Shown piece by piece: positions 45,052 to 53,185 of a stretch of DNA of 64,000 bases. Location of the stretch: the NCBI GenBank assembly GCA_030584185.1, contig CP129495.1:2147560-2211559 (forward strand), read 5' to 3'. The translations under genes were made by a program, and so were the position numbers. The notes below the pieces were generated by a model, which saw nothing but the letters and a program-made list of their open reading frames with translations, was not told the origin of the DNA and ran no database searches. Position 1 is the stretch's first letter. Each line of letters starts with the position of its first letter. This stretch comes from Acidimicrobiia bacterium (GTDB lineage Bacteria > Actinomycetota > Acidimicrobiia > Spongiisociales > UBA11373).

Positions 45052-46467
45052 CTACGGCTCGCAGTACCGAAGCGGAGTCAGGTAGGAGCAGGTGTCGTGG
45101 CCGACCCCGCCGAGCAGGATGTCGCCCTCGTCGCCTTCGAGCGCGTCATCGCCGGTCCAGCCGATGAGGATGTCACGGCCCGGCCCACCATCGAGGACAT
45201 CGTCGCCTTCACCACCACAGAGCAGGTCGTTCCCCTCGCCGCCCTCGATCACATCGTTCCCTTCCCGGCCGAAGATGACGTCGCGATCGGGCGTCCCCGT
45301 GAGCAGGTCGTCCCCGGGCGTGCCCACGATCGTGGCCCGTCTCGAACCGCAGGAGACCGCCGGCCACGGGGTGGGGGTCACCTGTACACCCTCGGGGCCG
45401 GCTCCCATGGCGCGCTCCACCGTGCGGGCGAAGGATGCGGCGGCGGCCACCCGGTTGGCAGCCCCGGAGCGCACGACGTCTGCGGCTGAGAAGATGCGGT
45501 AGGTACCGAACTCCACCCAGGTTGGTGTGATGTCGATCCCGTCCACGACGAACCTCCCGTCGGGCTTCTCCGACACCCGGACCCGTACCAGGAGGCCGTC
45601 CTCGGTTCCGAAGTACTGCGGTCCCCATCGGAGGTTCTGGTTGGAGAGGTGGTTGCCCATCCCGTAGACCACGTACTTCTCCCCGATGCGTTCTATCGGC
45701 TGCACCACATGGGCATGATGGCCCAGGATCAGGTCGACGTCGGGCGACTCGAGGAGCCGGGCGGCCAGGCTGCGCTGAGACGAGGTCGGGGCGACCACGT
45801 TCTCGGCGCCCCAGTGCAGCGACACGATGACGAACTCGGCGCCCTGCCGGCGGGCCCAGGAGGCGTCGGCGAGAATGCTCTCGGCGTCGATCACGTTCAC
45901 CGCCCAGGGCCGGTCCCGCGGGGCCGGTATCCCGTTGGTGCCGTAGGTGAACGAGAGGTGCCCCACCTTCACGCCGGCGACCTCGTAGATGGCGGGCATC
46001 CGTTCCTCGGGAGAGCGAGCGGTGCCGGTGTGACCCAGGCCGTTGGCCTCGAGAACATCCAGCGTGCTCACGATCCCGTCCCAGCCGGCGTCGAGTGAGT
46101 GGTTGTTGGCGGTGGAGCAGGTGTCCCACCCGGCGGACACGATCCCGGCGGCCATCTCTCGGGGACCGACGAAGCGGGGGTATCCGGCGATCCCGGTGTT
46201 GGTGGCGCTCAGGGTCCCTTCCATGTGGCAGATCGCCAGGTCGGCGTCGGAGATCCAGGGCTCGATCTCCTCCATCATCGGGGAGAAGTCCCAGCCGTAC
46301 CCGGGGAGGTAGGCGTCTCCCTTGGAGACCAGCATGTCGTGGGGGATGATGTCGCCGGCGGCGGCGATCAGGAACGAGCGTCCCGGCACGGTCTGCGGCG
46401 CTGCGGGCGACGCCAGGAGTGCGAGCTGGAGGACGACGGCACCGGAGACTAGGCGCCGCCCGCTCAC
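45052..46467 (-). CDS. CapA-family metallophosphatase-like protein with C-terminal RTX repeats
   Basis: A 471-residue exported protein. After a signal peptide (VVLQLALLASPAAPQ) comes a CapA/PgsA domain at about 30-330: AAAGDIIPHDML, STANNHSLDAGWDG, VSLHWGAE, LILGHHAHVVQPIE, YGMGNHLSNQ, all with the metal-ligand Asp, Asn and His residues. The last 85 residues are Gly/Asp repeats of the haemolysin type (GREGND, GGEGND, GGEGDD, GGPGRD), which bind calcium. CapA proteins act in polyglutamate or capsule synthesis; the RTX tail suggests a calcium-folded extracellular enzyme. The GTG start overlaps the PAC2 gene stop. Confidence 0.85.
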   Translation of the reverse strand: MSGRRLVSGAVVLQLALLASPAAPQTVPGRSFLIAAAGDIIPHDMLVSKGDAYLPGYGWDFSPMMEEIEPWISDADLAICHMEGTLSATNTGIAGYPRFVGPREMAAGIVSAGWDTCSTANNHSLDAGWDGIVSTLDVLEANGLGHTGTARSPEERMPAIYEVAGVKVGHLSFTYGTNGIPAPRDRPWAVNVIDAESILADASWARRQGAEFVIVSLHWGAENVVAPTSSQRSLAARLLESPDVDLILGHHAHVVQPIERIGEKYVVYGMGNHLSNQNLRWGPQYFGTEDGLLVRVRVSEKPDGRFVVDGIDITPTWVEFGTYRIFSAADVVRSGAANRVAAAASFARTVERAMGAGPEGVQVTPTPWPAVSCGSRRATIVGTPGDDLLTGTPDRDVIFGREGNDVIEGGEGNDLLCGGEGDDVLDGGPGRDILIGWTGDDALEGDEGDILLGGVGHDTCSYLTPLRYCEP

Positions 46468-47303
46468 CCGGGTTCCCCGCCGTCGGCTCTGTCCCGGAGG
46501 TAGCGCTCGATCTCGGCAGCGATCTGCTCGCCGGTGGCCACGTCGCCGGAAGCGTCGTACAGCTCCTCGAGCTGTGTCACCACCTGCTTCACGGCCGGCT
46601 GCTCCTCCAGCGCCTGGTCCAGCTGGATTCGCTGGGCGGTGGACTCCTCTTCGATGTCGGAGGTGCCGATCTCGATGCCGAGCAGTCGAGAGACCCGGTC
46701 GACCAGTGCCGCCACCGCCGGGTGGTAAACGCCGGCCACGTAGTGGGGCACCCGTGCCCAGAAGCCTACGGTGGGGATCCCTCGGTCGGCGACGGCCTTC
46801 TCCACGACCGAAGCCGCCGATCCCGGAACCCGCAGAACCCCCTCGGGGTGATCCGCCTCCGGCAGGAGATCGAGCCGTGACGACGTGGTGACGACCATGG
46901 TCGGCCTGGTGTGCGGTGCCGCCCATGGGATCCCTCCCAGCGACACCTGCTGCACCACGCCGAGCTCGGCGGCGAGGTCGGCCGCCGCCTCCCCGAAAGC
47001 CTGCCAGTGCCAGTTGGGCTCGGGTCCGCTCATCACCAACAGGTCGCGGCCGCCCAAAGTCTTCCGTCGCACCACGGTGCCGGGCCACTCGACCTCGTCG
47101 AGGACCCCCTCGGTGAACTGCAGGATCGGACGGTTCACCCGATAGTCGTACAGAAGGTCCGGGTCGAACCTGGCGATCTCCACACCGTCGGCGGCGATGT
47201 GGTCGGCCGTGGCCGTCCCGGCGTTTCCGGCGCTCACCCATCCGTCGAAGGCGACGATCAGCGCCGGCGCCACCAGTGGCGCCCGAGAGGTGATCTGGTA
47301 CAT
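46464..47303 (-). CDS. PAC2 family protein
   Basis: A 279-residue protein of the PAC2 family, related to eukaryotic proteasome assembly chaperones and common in actinobacteria. Motifs are PALIVAFDGWVSAGNAGTAT near the N terminus, RPILQFTEG, VMSGPEPNWHW, GGIPWAAPHTRPTMV and VGFWARVPHYVAG. The C-terminal 70 residues are helical. The role in bacteria is not settled. TACGCT lies six bases before the ATG at 47303, indicating leaderless transcription, and the coupled capA-RTX gene follows. Confidence 0.85.
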   Translation of the reverse strand: MYQITSRAPLVAPALIVAFDGWVSAGNAGTATADHIAADGVEIARFDPDLLYDYRVNRPILQFTEGVLDEVEWPGTVVRRKTLGGRDLLVMSGPEPNWHWQAFGEAAADLAAELGVVQQVSLGGIPWAAPHTRPTMVVTTSSRLDLLPEADHPEGVLRVPGSAASVVEKAVADRGIPTVGFWARVPHYVAGVYHPAVAALVDRVSRLLGIEIGTSDIEEESTAQRIQLDQALEEQPAVKQVVTQLEELYDASGDVATGEQIAAEIERYLRDRADGGEPG

Positions 47304-47349
47304 GTCCTGAGCGTATCGCCTGGACCCGGTGTCGATGGTCCGCTCGGCC

Positions 47350-48588
47350 TCAGCCGAAGTCCTCGCAGCCGTCCTCGCCGGCTCCGAGGTAGCGGATGCG
47401 TGAGGCGGCGCCGTCGGGAGCGGCGGGATCGCCCACCAGGGAGAACCCGACGACCAGGTCTCCCTCGCGGGTGAGCCCGCGTGTCGGATCGAAGAACGTC
47501 GGCTCCTGGTAGGCCTCGACGAACTCGTCATAGGTGGATCCGAGCGTGATGCCCTCGGCGGTGGCGAGGCCGCGGGCAAGGGGATCGAGGGCGGGCAGGT
47601 CCAGCGACAGGAACGTGTACTGGGAGAAGTAGGGCGATCCACCGGTGCTGGTGAAGTCGACGATGAATGCGGCCGGGTGATCGGCACCATCGGGATCACC
47701 CTGGATGAGCCAGGTGACATGCCGGTTGGAACCGGTGCATCCTTCTTCGGTGTCGAGCCACCCGGTGTCGTCGTGGGGTGAGCCGAGCAGCAGGGCGATC
47801 ACGGCGACGGTGTTGACCGGGTCGTCACCGAACTCGGCGATCACGATTCCATCCCCCTCCAGCTTCATCGGGCCGAAGTCGGTGGCGACAACGTTGGGGG
47901 AGCGCACCCTCGCCTCGATCCGGTAGGTGGTGGAGGCCGGGGCAGAGACCCGGACCGTGTAGGTCTGGGCGGAGTCGAGTTCGGCGCTCACCGCCGTGCC
48001 GTCGCCGGACCCCGCCACCTCCACGCCGCTGGCGTCGATGACGGTGATGGCGACCGCTCCCTCGACGGCGTCGAGCACCAGCACCTGGCCGCCGGCGGCG
48101 GCGAAGGTGAACTCCTCCTCATCCCCGGGTGCGGTGTTCCCACCCAGCTCGAGGGTGAAAACCCCCTCGGGGAAGGTGATGGCGCGCGTCGCTGCGCAGT
48201 CGCGCGCCAGTGCGGCGAAGGTCGCATCGTCCGGCTCGCCAGTGGGCACCCGCCGCAGTTCCGCCTGGTAGTAGGCGACGGCGTCGGCGGTTATCGGCCC
48301 GAATGATCCGTCCACCGTCACCTGGCGTCCTGGCGTCGGCTCCTCGTGGCCGGTGCACACCAGATAGAACTGCAGCGCCTCCACCAGCGGGCCCTTGGTG
48401 CCTTCGAGGATGAGCGGGTCGTCGTTGGGGGTGAGGCTTATCCGGCCCTGGGGCTCGGTCGTCGTGGTCGAGGAGTCGGCGGCTGCGGTGGTGCTCGAGG
48501 TGGTGGTCGCCGGAAGGGACGAGCCTCCGCAGGCGGAGGCGACCAGCGTCGCCAGGGCCACGGTCAGCGTGGTGAAGCTGCGATTCAC
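47350..48588 (-). CDS. Lipoprotein with peptidoglycan-binding-like domain
   Basis: A 412-residue lipoprotein (lipobox VASAC) with a Ser/Thr linker, then a domain at about 58-128 resembling a peptidoglycan-binding repeat (LVEALQFYLVCTG, TVDGSFGPITADAVAYYQAE). A beta-sandwich-like segment follows (LDSAQTYTVRVSAPASTTYRIEA), then an unrecognised C-terminal domain with several Cys (EEGCTGSNRH, GEDGCEDFG) and a nuclease-inhibitor-like pattern that I cannot assign. TAGAGT lies six bases before the GTG at 48588. Likely located at the cell wall. Confidence 0.75.
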   Translation of the reverse strand: MNRSFTTLTVALATLVASACGGSSLPATTTSSTTAAADSSTTTTEPQGRISLTPNDDPLILEGTKGPLVEALQFYLVCTGHEEPTPGRQVTVDGSFGPITADAVAYYQAELRRVPTGEPDDATFAALARDCAATRAITFPEGVFTLELGGNTAPGDEEEFTFAAAGGQVLVLDAVEGAVAITVIDASGVEVAGSGDGTAVSAELDSAQTYTVRVSAPASTTYRIEARVRSPNVVATDFGPMKLEGDGIVIAEFGDDPVNTVAVIALLLGSPHDDTGWLDTEEGCTGSNRHVTWLIQGDPDGADHPAAFIVDFTSTGGSPYFSQYTFLSLDLPALDPLARGLATAEGITLGSTYDEFVEAYQEPTFFDPTRGLTREGDLVVGFSLVGDPAAPDGAASRIRYLGAGEDGCEDFG

Positions 48589-48697
48589 GGCGCAACTCTA
48601 CGCCGGTCGGCCTCGAGAGGAGCCTCGCCCGGCGCCTTCGGGTTGACGGGGACGCTCCGGGATCGCATCCTGGTCGGGACACAGGAGGATCGATCCG

Positions 48698-49876
48698 ATG
48701 AGAGAAGCCGTCATCGTCTCCACGGCGCGCACGCCGATCGGCAAGGCGTACCGGGGTGCCTTCAACGACCTGGAGGGGCCCAGCCTCGCCGCACATGCGA
48801 TTCGCGCCGCCCTGGAGCGCGCCGGCGTGGAGCCGGGCGAGCCCGAGGACGTGATCATGGGCAACGCACTCACCCAGGGCACCACCGGACGCAACATCGG
48901 ACGCCAGGCGGCGATGGCCGCCGGCATGCCCGACACGGTGAGCGGCATGACCATCGACCGCCAGTGCTCCTCGGGGATGATGGCCATCGCCACCGCCGCC
49001 AAGCAGGTGATCCACGACGGCATGCCCGTGGTCGTGGGAGGGGGCCTGGAGTCGATCAGCCTCGTCCAGAACGAGCACTACAACATGTACCGGGCGCTCG
49101 ACCCTGCCCTGCTCGCCCTGCAGCCCCACATGTACATGCCGATGCTGCAGACCGCAGAGGTGGTCGCCGAGCGCTACTCGGTGAGCCGCGAGATCCAGGA
49201 CGAGTACTCCCTGCAGAGCCAGCAGCGCACCGCAGCCGCCCAGGAGGCGGGCCGGTTCGACGACGAGATCGTCGCGGTGAGGGCCACCAAGATCGTGACC
49301 AGCAAGGAGACCGGCGAGGAGACCCAGGTCGAGGTGGTGCTGGAGAAGGACGAAGGCAACCGTCCCGACACGACCGCCGAAGGTCTGGCCGCCCTGCCCC
49401 CGGTGCTGGGCGGGACGATCACCGCCGGCAACGCCAGCCAGCTCTCCGACGGTGCTTCGGCATGTGTGGTCATGGAGGCCTCACTGGCCGAGAAGCGGGG
49501 CCTCGAGCCCCTCGGGTACTACCGGGCGATCGCCGTTGCCGGGTGTCCCCCCGACGAGATGGGGATCGGCCCGGTGTTCGCCGTGCCCCGACTGCTGGAA
49601 CGCAGCGGGCTCACCATGGACGACATCGGCTTGTGGGAGCTGAACGAGGCCTTCGCCGTTCAGGTGGTGTACTGCCGCGATCGGCTGGGCATTCCCGATG
49701 AGCTGCTCAACGTGGACGGGGGATCGATCTCCATAGGCCACCCCTACGGGATGACCGGGAGCCGGCTGGTGGGGCACGCCCTCATCGAGGGAAAGCGCCG
49801 GGGCGCCCGCTACGTGGTGTGCACCATGTGCGTCGGCGGCGGCATGGGGGCAGCCGGGCTCTTCGAAGTGGCCTGA
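48698..49876 (+). CDS. Acetyl-CoA acetyltransferase (thiolase)
   Basis: Thiolase of 392 residues that condenses or cleaves acyl-CoA at the beta-keto position. The nucleophilic Cys is in [10 protein letters not shown] (about 90), with GLESIS, then [22 protein letters not shown], the catalytic His in [16 protein letters not shown], and the second Cys in [16 protein letters not shown] 48698 has AGGAGG upstream. Degradative versus biosynthetic role cannot be separated by sequence alone. No neighbouring hydroxyacyl-CoA dehydrogenase is seen here; possible partners lie at 25-28 kb. Confidence 0.92.
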   Translation: MREAVIVSTARTPIGKAYRGAFNDLEGPSLAAHAIRAALERAGVEPGEPEDVIMGNALTQGTTGRNIGRQAAMAAGMPDTVSGMTIDRQCSSGMMAIATAAKQVIHDGMPVVVGGGLESISLVQNEHYNMYRALDPALLALQPHMYMPMLQTAEVVAERYSVSREIQDEYSLQSQQRTAAAQEAGRFDDEIVAVRATKIVTSKETGEETQVEVVLEKDEGNRPDTTAEGLAALPPVLGGTITAGNASQLSDGASACVVMEASLAEKRGLEPLGYYRAIAVAGCPPDEMGIGPVFAVPRLLERSGLTMDDIGLWELNEAFAVQVVYCRDRLGIPDELLNVDGGSISIGHPYGMTGSRLVGHALIEGKRRGARYVVCTMCVGGGMGAAGLFEVA

Positions 49877-49882
49877 GGTCCC

Positions 49883-49907
49883 GGCCGGGTCCCGCGGCAC
49901 CCGGGCC
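49883..49907 (+). terminator. Hairpin after the thiolase gene
   Basis: GGCCGGGT (49883-49890) pairs with ACCCGGGCC (49899-49907) with one bulged base and an eight-base loop, just after the thiolase stop. No U-tract. It separates the thiolase from the sulfur cassette. Confidence 0.5.
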
Positions 49908-49972
49908 GTTCGGCGATCGGTCCGGGACATCATCCCCTGGGTGGGGACGCCCTTCGGGCGTACCTTGCCCTC

Positions 49973-50065
49973 ATGCCCACCCTCACCGCAGCCCACCACC
50001 GGGAGGCCGCATTGCGGAGACTCGATGGCTCGGTCCTGGTCGCCACCGAGAGGAGCGCCCCATGA
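49973..50065 (+). CDS. Possible 30-residue leaderless leader peptide before the SQR gene
   Basis: ATG 49973 opens a 30-codon frame (begins MPTLTAAHHREAALRRLDGS) whose TGA overlaps the ATG of the sulfide:quinone oxidoreductase gene. TACCTT ends six bases before this ATG, the same spacing as in other leaderless genes here. A 30-residue peptide translated into the next start would couple the two. No similarity is recognised; chance remains possible for so short a frame. Confidence 0.45.
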   Translation: MPTLTAAHHREAALRRLDGSVLVATERSAP

Positions 50066-51300
50066 AGAAGCTGGTGATACTCGGAGCCGGAACCGCCGGC
50101 ACGACGCTGGTCAACAAGATGCGACGCCGGCTCGGGTCCGAATGGGAGATCACGATCGTCGACCAGGACGAGACCCACCTGTACCAGCCGGGGCTGCTGT
50201 TCATCCCCTTCGGCATGTACTCCAAAGAGGACGTGGTCGCCCCGCGTGGCGATTTCATACCGAGCGGCGCCGAGCTGATCGTGGCTCCGGTATCCGGGGT
50301 CGACCCGTACGCCCAGGTGGTGGTGCTCGACGACGGGCGCCGGCTCGACTACGACCAGCTGGTGATCGCCACCGGCACCCACCCGCGGCCCGACCAGACC
50401 CCTGGATTGGAGGGAGACGCCTGGGGCGTGACCGTTCACGACTTCTACACGCTCCAAGGGTCGCTGGCACTGGCCGAGGCGCTGCGGCGGTTCGATGGTG
50501 GGCGGCTGGTGGTCAACATGGTCGAGCTGCCCATCAAGTGCCCGGTGGCGCCGCTCGAGTTCGCCTTCCTCGCCGACTGGCACTTCAGAGAGCGCGGGAT
50601 GAGGGATCGGGTGGAGATCGTGTTCGCCACCCCGCTCTCGGGTGCCTTCACCAAGCCCATCGCCTCCGACCTCCTCGGAGGGATGCTGGCCGAGAAGAAG
50701 ATCCTGGTCGAGCCCGACTTCTACGCGGGCGGTGTCGAGGACGGCACCCTGGTGTCGTACGACGACCGCACCATCCCCTTCGACCTCCTCGTCACCGTGC
50801 CGGTCAACATGGGGTCTTCTTTCGTCGGGGCGTCCGGACTCGGTGACGAGCTCGATCACGTGCCGGTGGACAAGCACACCTTCCTCGCCACCGGCTACGA
50901 GAACGTGTGGGCCATCGGCGACGCCGCCGACCTTCCGACCTCCAAGGCGGGATCGGTGGCCCACTTCGCCGTTGACGTCTTCGCCGAGAACTTTCCCCGG
51001 CATGTCGCCGGGCTCCCCATGGAGGAGCGGTTCGACGGCCACGCCAACTGCTTCGTGGAGTCGGGCGACGGAAGGGCGATGCTTATCGACTTCAACTACG
51101 ACACCGAGCCGCTCCCAGGCAAGTACCCGATCCCGGGGATAGGGCCCTTCTCTCTCTTGAAGGAGACCCACGTCAACCACTGGGGGAAGCTGGCCTTCAA
51201 GTGGATGTACTGGAACGGGCTGATCAAGGGCCGGCCCATGCCCGTCCCCACCGAGATGATGATGGCCGGCAAGCACATTCCCAACGAGGAGGGACGATGA
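50062..51300 (+). CDS. Sulfide:quinone oxidoreductase-like flavoprotein
   Basis: FAD-dependent oxidoreductase of 412 residues. The first dinucleotide fold reads VILGAGTAGTT (about 5-15), ATGTHPRPDQTPGL is the middle motif, and NVWAIGDAADLPTSKAGS the second FAD-contact motif. Two cysteines, Cys160 in PIKCPVAP and Cys330 in GHANCFVE, stand where SQR enzymes keep their redox-active pair. The C-terminal HWGKLAFKWMYWNGLIKGRP is amphipathic, fitting monotopic membrane attachment. It probably oxidises sulfide and reduces quinone. ATG 50062 follows AGAGGAG. The following DsrC-like gene overlaps by four bases. Confidence 0.87.
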   Translation: MKKLVILGAGTAGTTLVNKMRRRLGSEWEITIVDQDETHLYQPGLLFIPFGMYSKEDVVAPRGDFIPSGAELIVAPVSGVDPYAQVVVLDDGRRLDYDQLVIATGTHPRPDQTPGLEGDAWGVTVHDFYTLQGSLALAEALRRFDGGRLVVNMVELPIKCPVAPLEFAFLADWHFRERGMRDRVEIVFATPLSGAFTKPIASDLLGGMLAEKKILVEPDFYAGGVEDGTLVSYDDRTIPFDLLVTVPVNMGSSFVGASGLGDELDHVPVDKHTFLATGYENVWAIGDAADLPTSKAGSVAHFAVDVFAENFPRHVAGLPMEERFDGHANCFVESGDGRAMLIDFNYDTEPLPGKYPIPGIGPFSLLKETHVNHWGKLAFKWMYWNGLIKGRPMPVPTEMMMAGKHIPNEEGR

Positions 51301-51614
51301 CCACGGCACTGATCGGGGACCGCGAGGTCGCCGTCGACGACGAGGGGTTCATGGTGGACCCGGGCGATTGGAGCGAGGATCTCGCCCCGGAGCTCGCCCG
51401 CAACGTCGGTATCGACGAGCTCACGCCGGACCACTGGACGGTGCTGCGCTTCCTGCGCGACGACTTCGCAGTGCAGGGCGAGACGGCGACGCTGAGGAGG
51501 GTGCAGGCAGGGGCCGGCGTCGAGACCAAGGCCCTCTTCGCCCTGTTCCCCAAGAAGCCCGCCAAGAAGATGGCCTACATCGCCGGGCTGCCCAAGCCCA
51601 AGGGCTGCATCTGA
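51297..51614 (+). CDS. DsrC/TusE-like sulfur carrier protein
   Basis: A 105-residue protein of the DsrC/TusE family, which carries sulfur on a C-terminal swinging arm. The start VDDEGFMVDPGDWSEDLAPE and the end IAGLPKPKGCI are typical. The penultimate Cys104 (CysA) is present. The second cysteine of true DsrC, eleven residues earlier, is replaced by Ala93, so the protein resembles single-Cys TusE-like carriers rather than DsrC that forms trisulfides. It lies between the SQR and DsrE-like genes, so it may accept sulfane sulfur from SQR. Confidence 0.87.
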   Translation: MTTALIGDREVAVDDEGFMVDPGDWSEDLAPELARNVGIDELTPDHWTVLRFLRDDFAVQGETATLRRVQAGAGVETKALFALFPKKPAKKMAYIAGLPKPKGCI

Positions 51615-51639
51615 GCGACCGGAGAGAGAGGAGGGAGCG

Positions 51640-52152
51640 ATGACGACCATGGAGACGGACTCTCAGGCCAGACCTGCCTTCCTGGAGGATTCGGGCAGCA
51701 GGAAGCTGTGCCTGATCTGCTCCAAGGGAACGCTCGACATGGCGTACCCCGGGATGGTCCTGGCCAACGCAGCCCTGATGGAGGGGATCGAGACCAACAT
51801 CTTCTTCACCTTCTGGGGCCTGGACATGGTGGTCGAAAAGCGGATGGACCACCTCAAGGCGACCCCGGTCGGCAACACCGCCATGCACATGCCGCAGTCC
51901 CTGGGGCCACTGCCCGGGATGACGGCCATGGCCACCAGGATGATGAAGAAGCAGATCGCCGACCTGGGGTTCCCGGGCGTGCGCGAGTTCCTGCAGACCA
52001 TCGTCGATGCCGGTGGACACCTGTGGGCCTGCAAGATGTCGGCCGACATGATGAAGGTGGAGGAGGCCGATCTCTTCGACGGTGTCGAAGGGATCATCGG
52101 GGCCACCGAGTTCATCGAGATGAGCGACGGCGCCCAGGTGATCTTCATCTGA
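51640..52152 (+). CDS. DsrE/DsrF-like sulfurtransferase family protein
   Basis: A 170-residue DsrE-superfamily protein. After a polar N terminus come KLCLICSKGTLDMAYPGMVLA, a hydrophobic segment IETNIFFTFWGLDMV, a Met-rich middle part and HLWACKMSADMMKVEEADL with a conserved Cys near residue 127, the usual sulfur-carrying site. The layout with two further cysteines (24, 27) resembles the DsrE2 group. ATG 51640 follows GAGGGAG. It completes the sulfide oxidation and transfer cassette. Confidence 0.85.
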   Translation: MTTMETDSQARPAFLEDSGSRKLCLICSKGTLDMAYPGMVLANAALMEGIETNIFFTFWGLDMVVEKRMDHLKATPVGNTAMHMPQSLGPLPGMTAMATRMMKKQIADLGFPGVREFLQTIVDAGGHLWACKMSADMMKVEEADLFDGVEGIIGATEFIEMSDGAQVIFI

Positions 52153-52171
52153 CCCTTCCCTCCAGGGGTGC

Positions 52172-52196
52172 CGGGGCCGCCCTCGTGGCGGCCCCG
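52172..52196 (+). terminator. Hairpin terminator of the sulfur cassette
   Basis: CGGGGCCGCC (52172-52181) pairs with GGCGGCCCCG (52187-52196) around a five-base loop, 20 bases after the DsrE-like stop. Ten GC-rich pairs; no U-tract. Confidence 0.72.
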
Positions 52197-52265
52197 CCGC
52201 GTTCGAGGGTCGCCGACGGCGGGGTGGTGATAGCCTGGACCGGGACCGACGAGGAGGGGCGCCCG

Positions 52266-52886
52266 ATGAGACGGTATTGGATGATTCTGCTGGTCCTGGC
52301 GTTGGCCGCATGCGGTGACGACGCTGCGACCACCACCACGGAGGCGGCTGCGACCACCACCACGGAGGCGGCTGCGACCACCACCACGGAGGCGGCTGCG
52401 ACCACCACCACGGAGGCGGCTGCAGCCACCACCACCGGCGTCGACGCCACGGCGGAGCGTGTCGCCGTCGCCGCCACCTACGCCGGGACCTACACCGGGG
52501 AGTGGAACAACACCACTTTCGGCTCGACCGGCCCGGTCGATGTCGCCGTCACGGTCGACGATGTGGCCGCATCCACCCTGATCTCCATCGACCTCGGCGG
52601 CAACGTCTTCGGGGGCTCCAACCCGGATCCCTTCGTCGTCGAACTCGACCTCGTCATGCCTAGCCCCTACACCGGCTCCACTCCACTGTTGGGTGACTAC
52701 TCGGTGGAGTTCGGCTCCGAGGGAGGCCTGGTCATCACCGCTCCCTCGGTCCCGGGCCTCGGCGGGCTGATGCTCGTCGTCGAGGGAACCCTGGATCCTG
52801 AGGGCTTCTCGCTGGAGTACACGATGCTCCAGGAGGGTGGGCCGGTGTACGCCGCCGGGGTGCTCACCGTGGCTCCGACGGAGTAG
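52266..52886 (+). CDS. Thr/Glu/Ala-repeat lipoprotein
   Basis: A 206-residue lipoprotein (lipobox ALAAC). The mature protein starts with four copies of ATTTTEAA, a flexible linker, followed by a beta-rich domain of about 150 residues (AATYAGTYTGEWNNTTFGST, DVAVTVDDVAAST, LVVEGTLDPEGFSLEYTM) without recognised family. ATG 52266 lies downstream of GAGGAGGGG. TAGCCT about 38 bases earlier may be its -10. Confidence 0.78.
   Translation: MRRYWMILLVLALAACGDDAATTTTEAAATTTTEAAATTTTEAAATTTTEAAAATTTGVDATAERVAVAATYAGTYTGEWNNTTFGSTGPVDVAVTVDDVAASTLISIDLGGNVFGGSNPDPFVVELDLVMPSPYTGSTPLLGDYSVEFGSEGGLVITAPSVPGLGGLMLVVEGTLDPEGFSLEYTMLQEGGPVYAAGVLTVAPTE
52326..52421 (+). repeat. Four exact 24-bp tandem repeats inside a lipoprotein gene
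   Basis: The unit starting GCGACCACCACCACGGAG occurs four times without mismatch (52326, 52350, 52374, 52398), followed by a diverged partial copy. Each unit encodes eight residues, so copy-number change keeps the frame and would alter only linker length. Confidence 0.9.
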
Positions 52887-52959
52887 CGTCCGCGCCTTCA
52901 GTACCGGCGGTCGGTTGGAGATCCTTCCCCTGCGCGCGCTGCGTGGCTATCGTCACCAG

Positions 52960-52979
52960 GAATCACATCGATGTGATTC
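52960..52979. promoter_or_regulatory. 20-bp perfect palindrome, likely operator of the small RHH gene
   Basis: GAATCACATCGATGTGATTC at 52960-52979 is perfectly self-complementary and ends 11 bases before the start codon of a ribbon-helix-helix protein. Autorepression by that protein is the simplest reading. Confidence 0.7.
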
Positions 52980-52990
52980 GGAGGCAGGAG

Positions 52991-53185
52991 ATGTACGAGC
53001 TTGCCGATTGGGGAAAGCCGGTTCCGGCCGACTGGGACGAGCCCCGGGAGCGGATCGACGTGCGGCTTCCACTGACCCTGGTGCGCCTGCTGCGCAGCCG
53101 GGCACGCGCCGAGGGTGTCTCGATGAGCGTGCTGCTGGAGCGCTACGCCCGAGACGCCATGCACCTGGCGGGCACCCGCACCTAG
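52991..53185 (+). CDS. Small ribbon-helix-helix DNA-binding protein
   Basis: A 64-residue protein. The N-terminal half is MYELADWGKPVPADWDEP, followed by a ribbon-helix-helix motif: strand RIDVRLPLTLV, helix LVRLLRSRARAEG, turn and helix MSVLLERYARDAM. GGAGG lies upstream of ATG 52991; the frame opens earlier at 52943, but that part would run through the palindrome. It could be an antitoxin-type regulator, but no toxin gene adjoins it. The stop overlaps the convergent aminotransferase gene by four bases. Confidence 0.75.
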   Translation: MYELADWGKPVPADWDEPRERIDVRLPLTLVRLLRSRARAEGVSMSVLLERYARDAMHLAGTRT

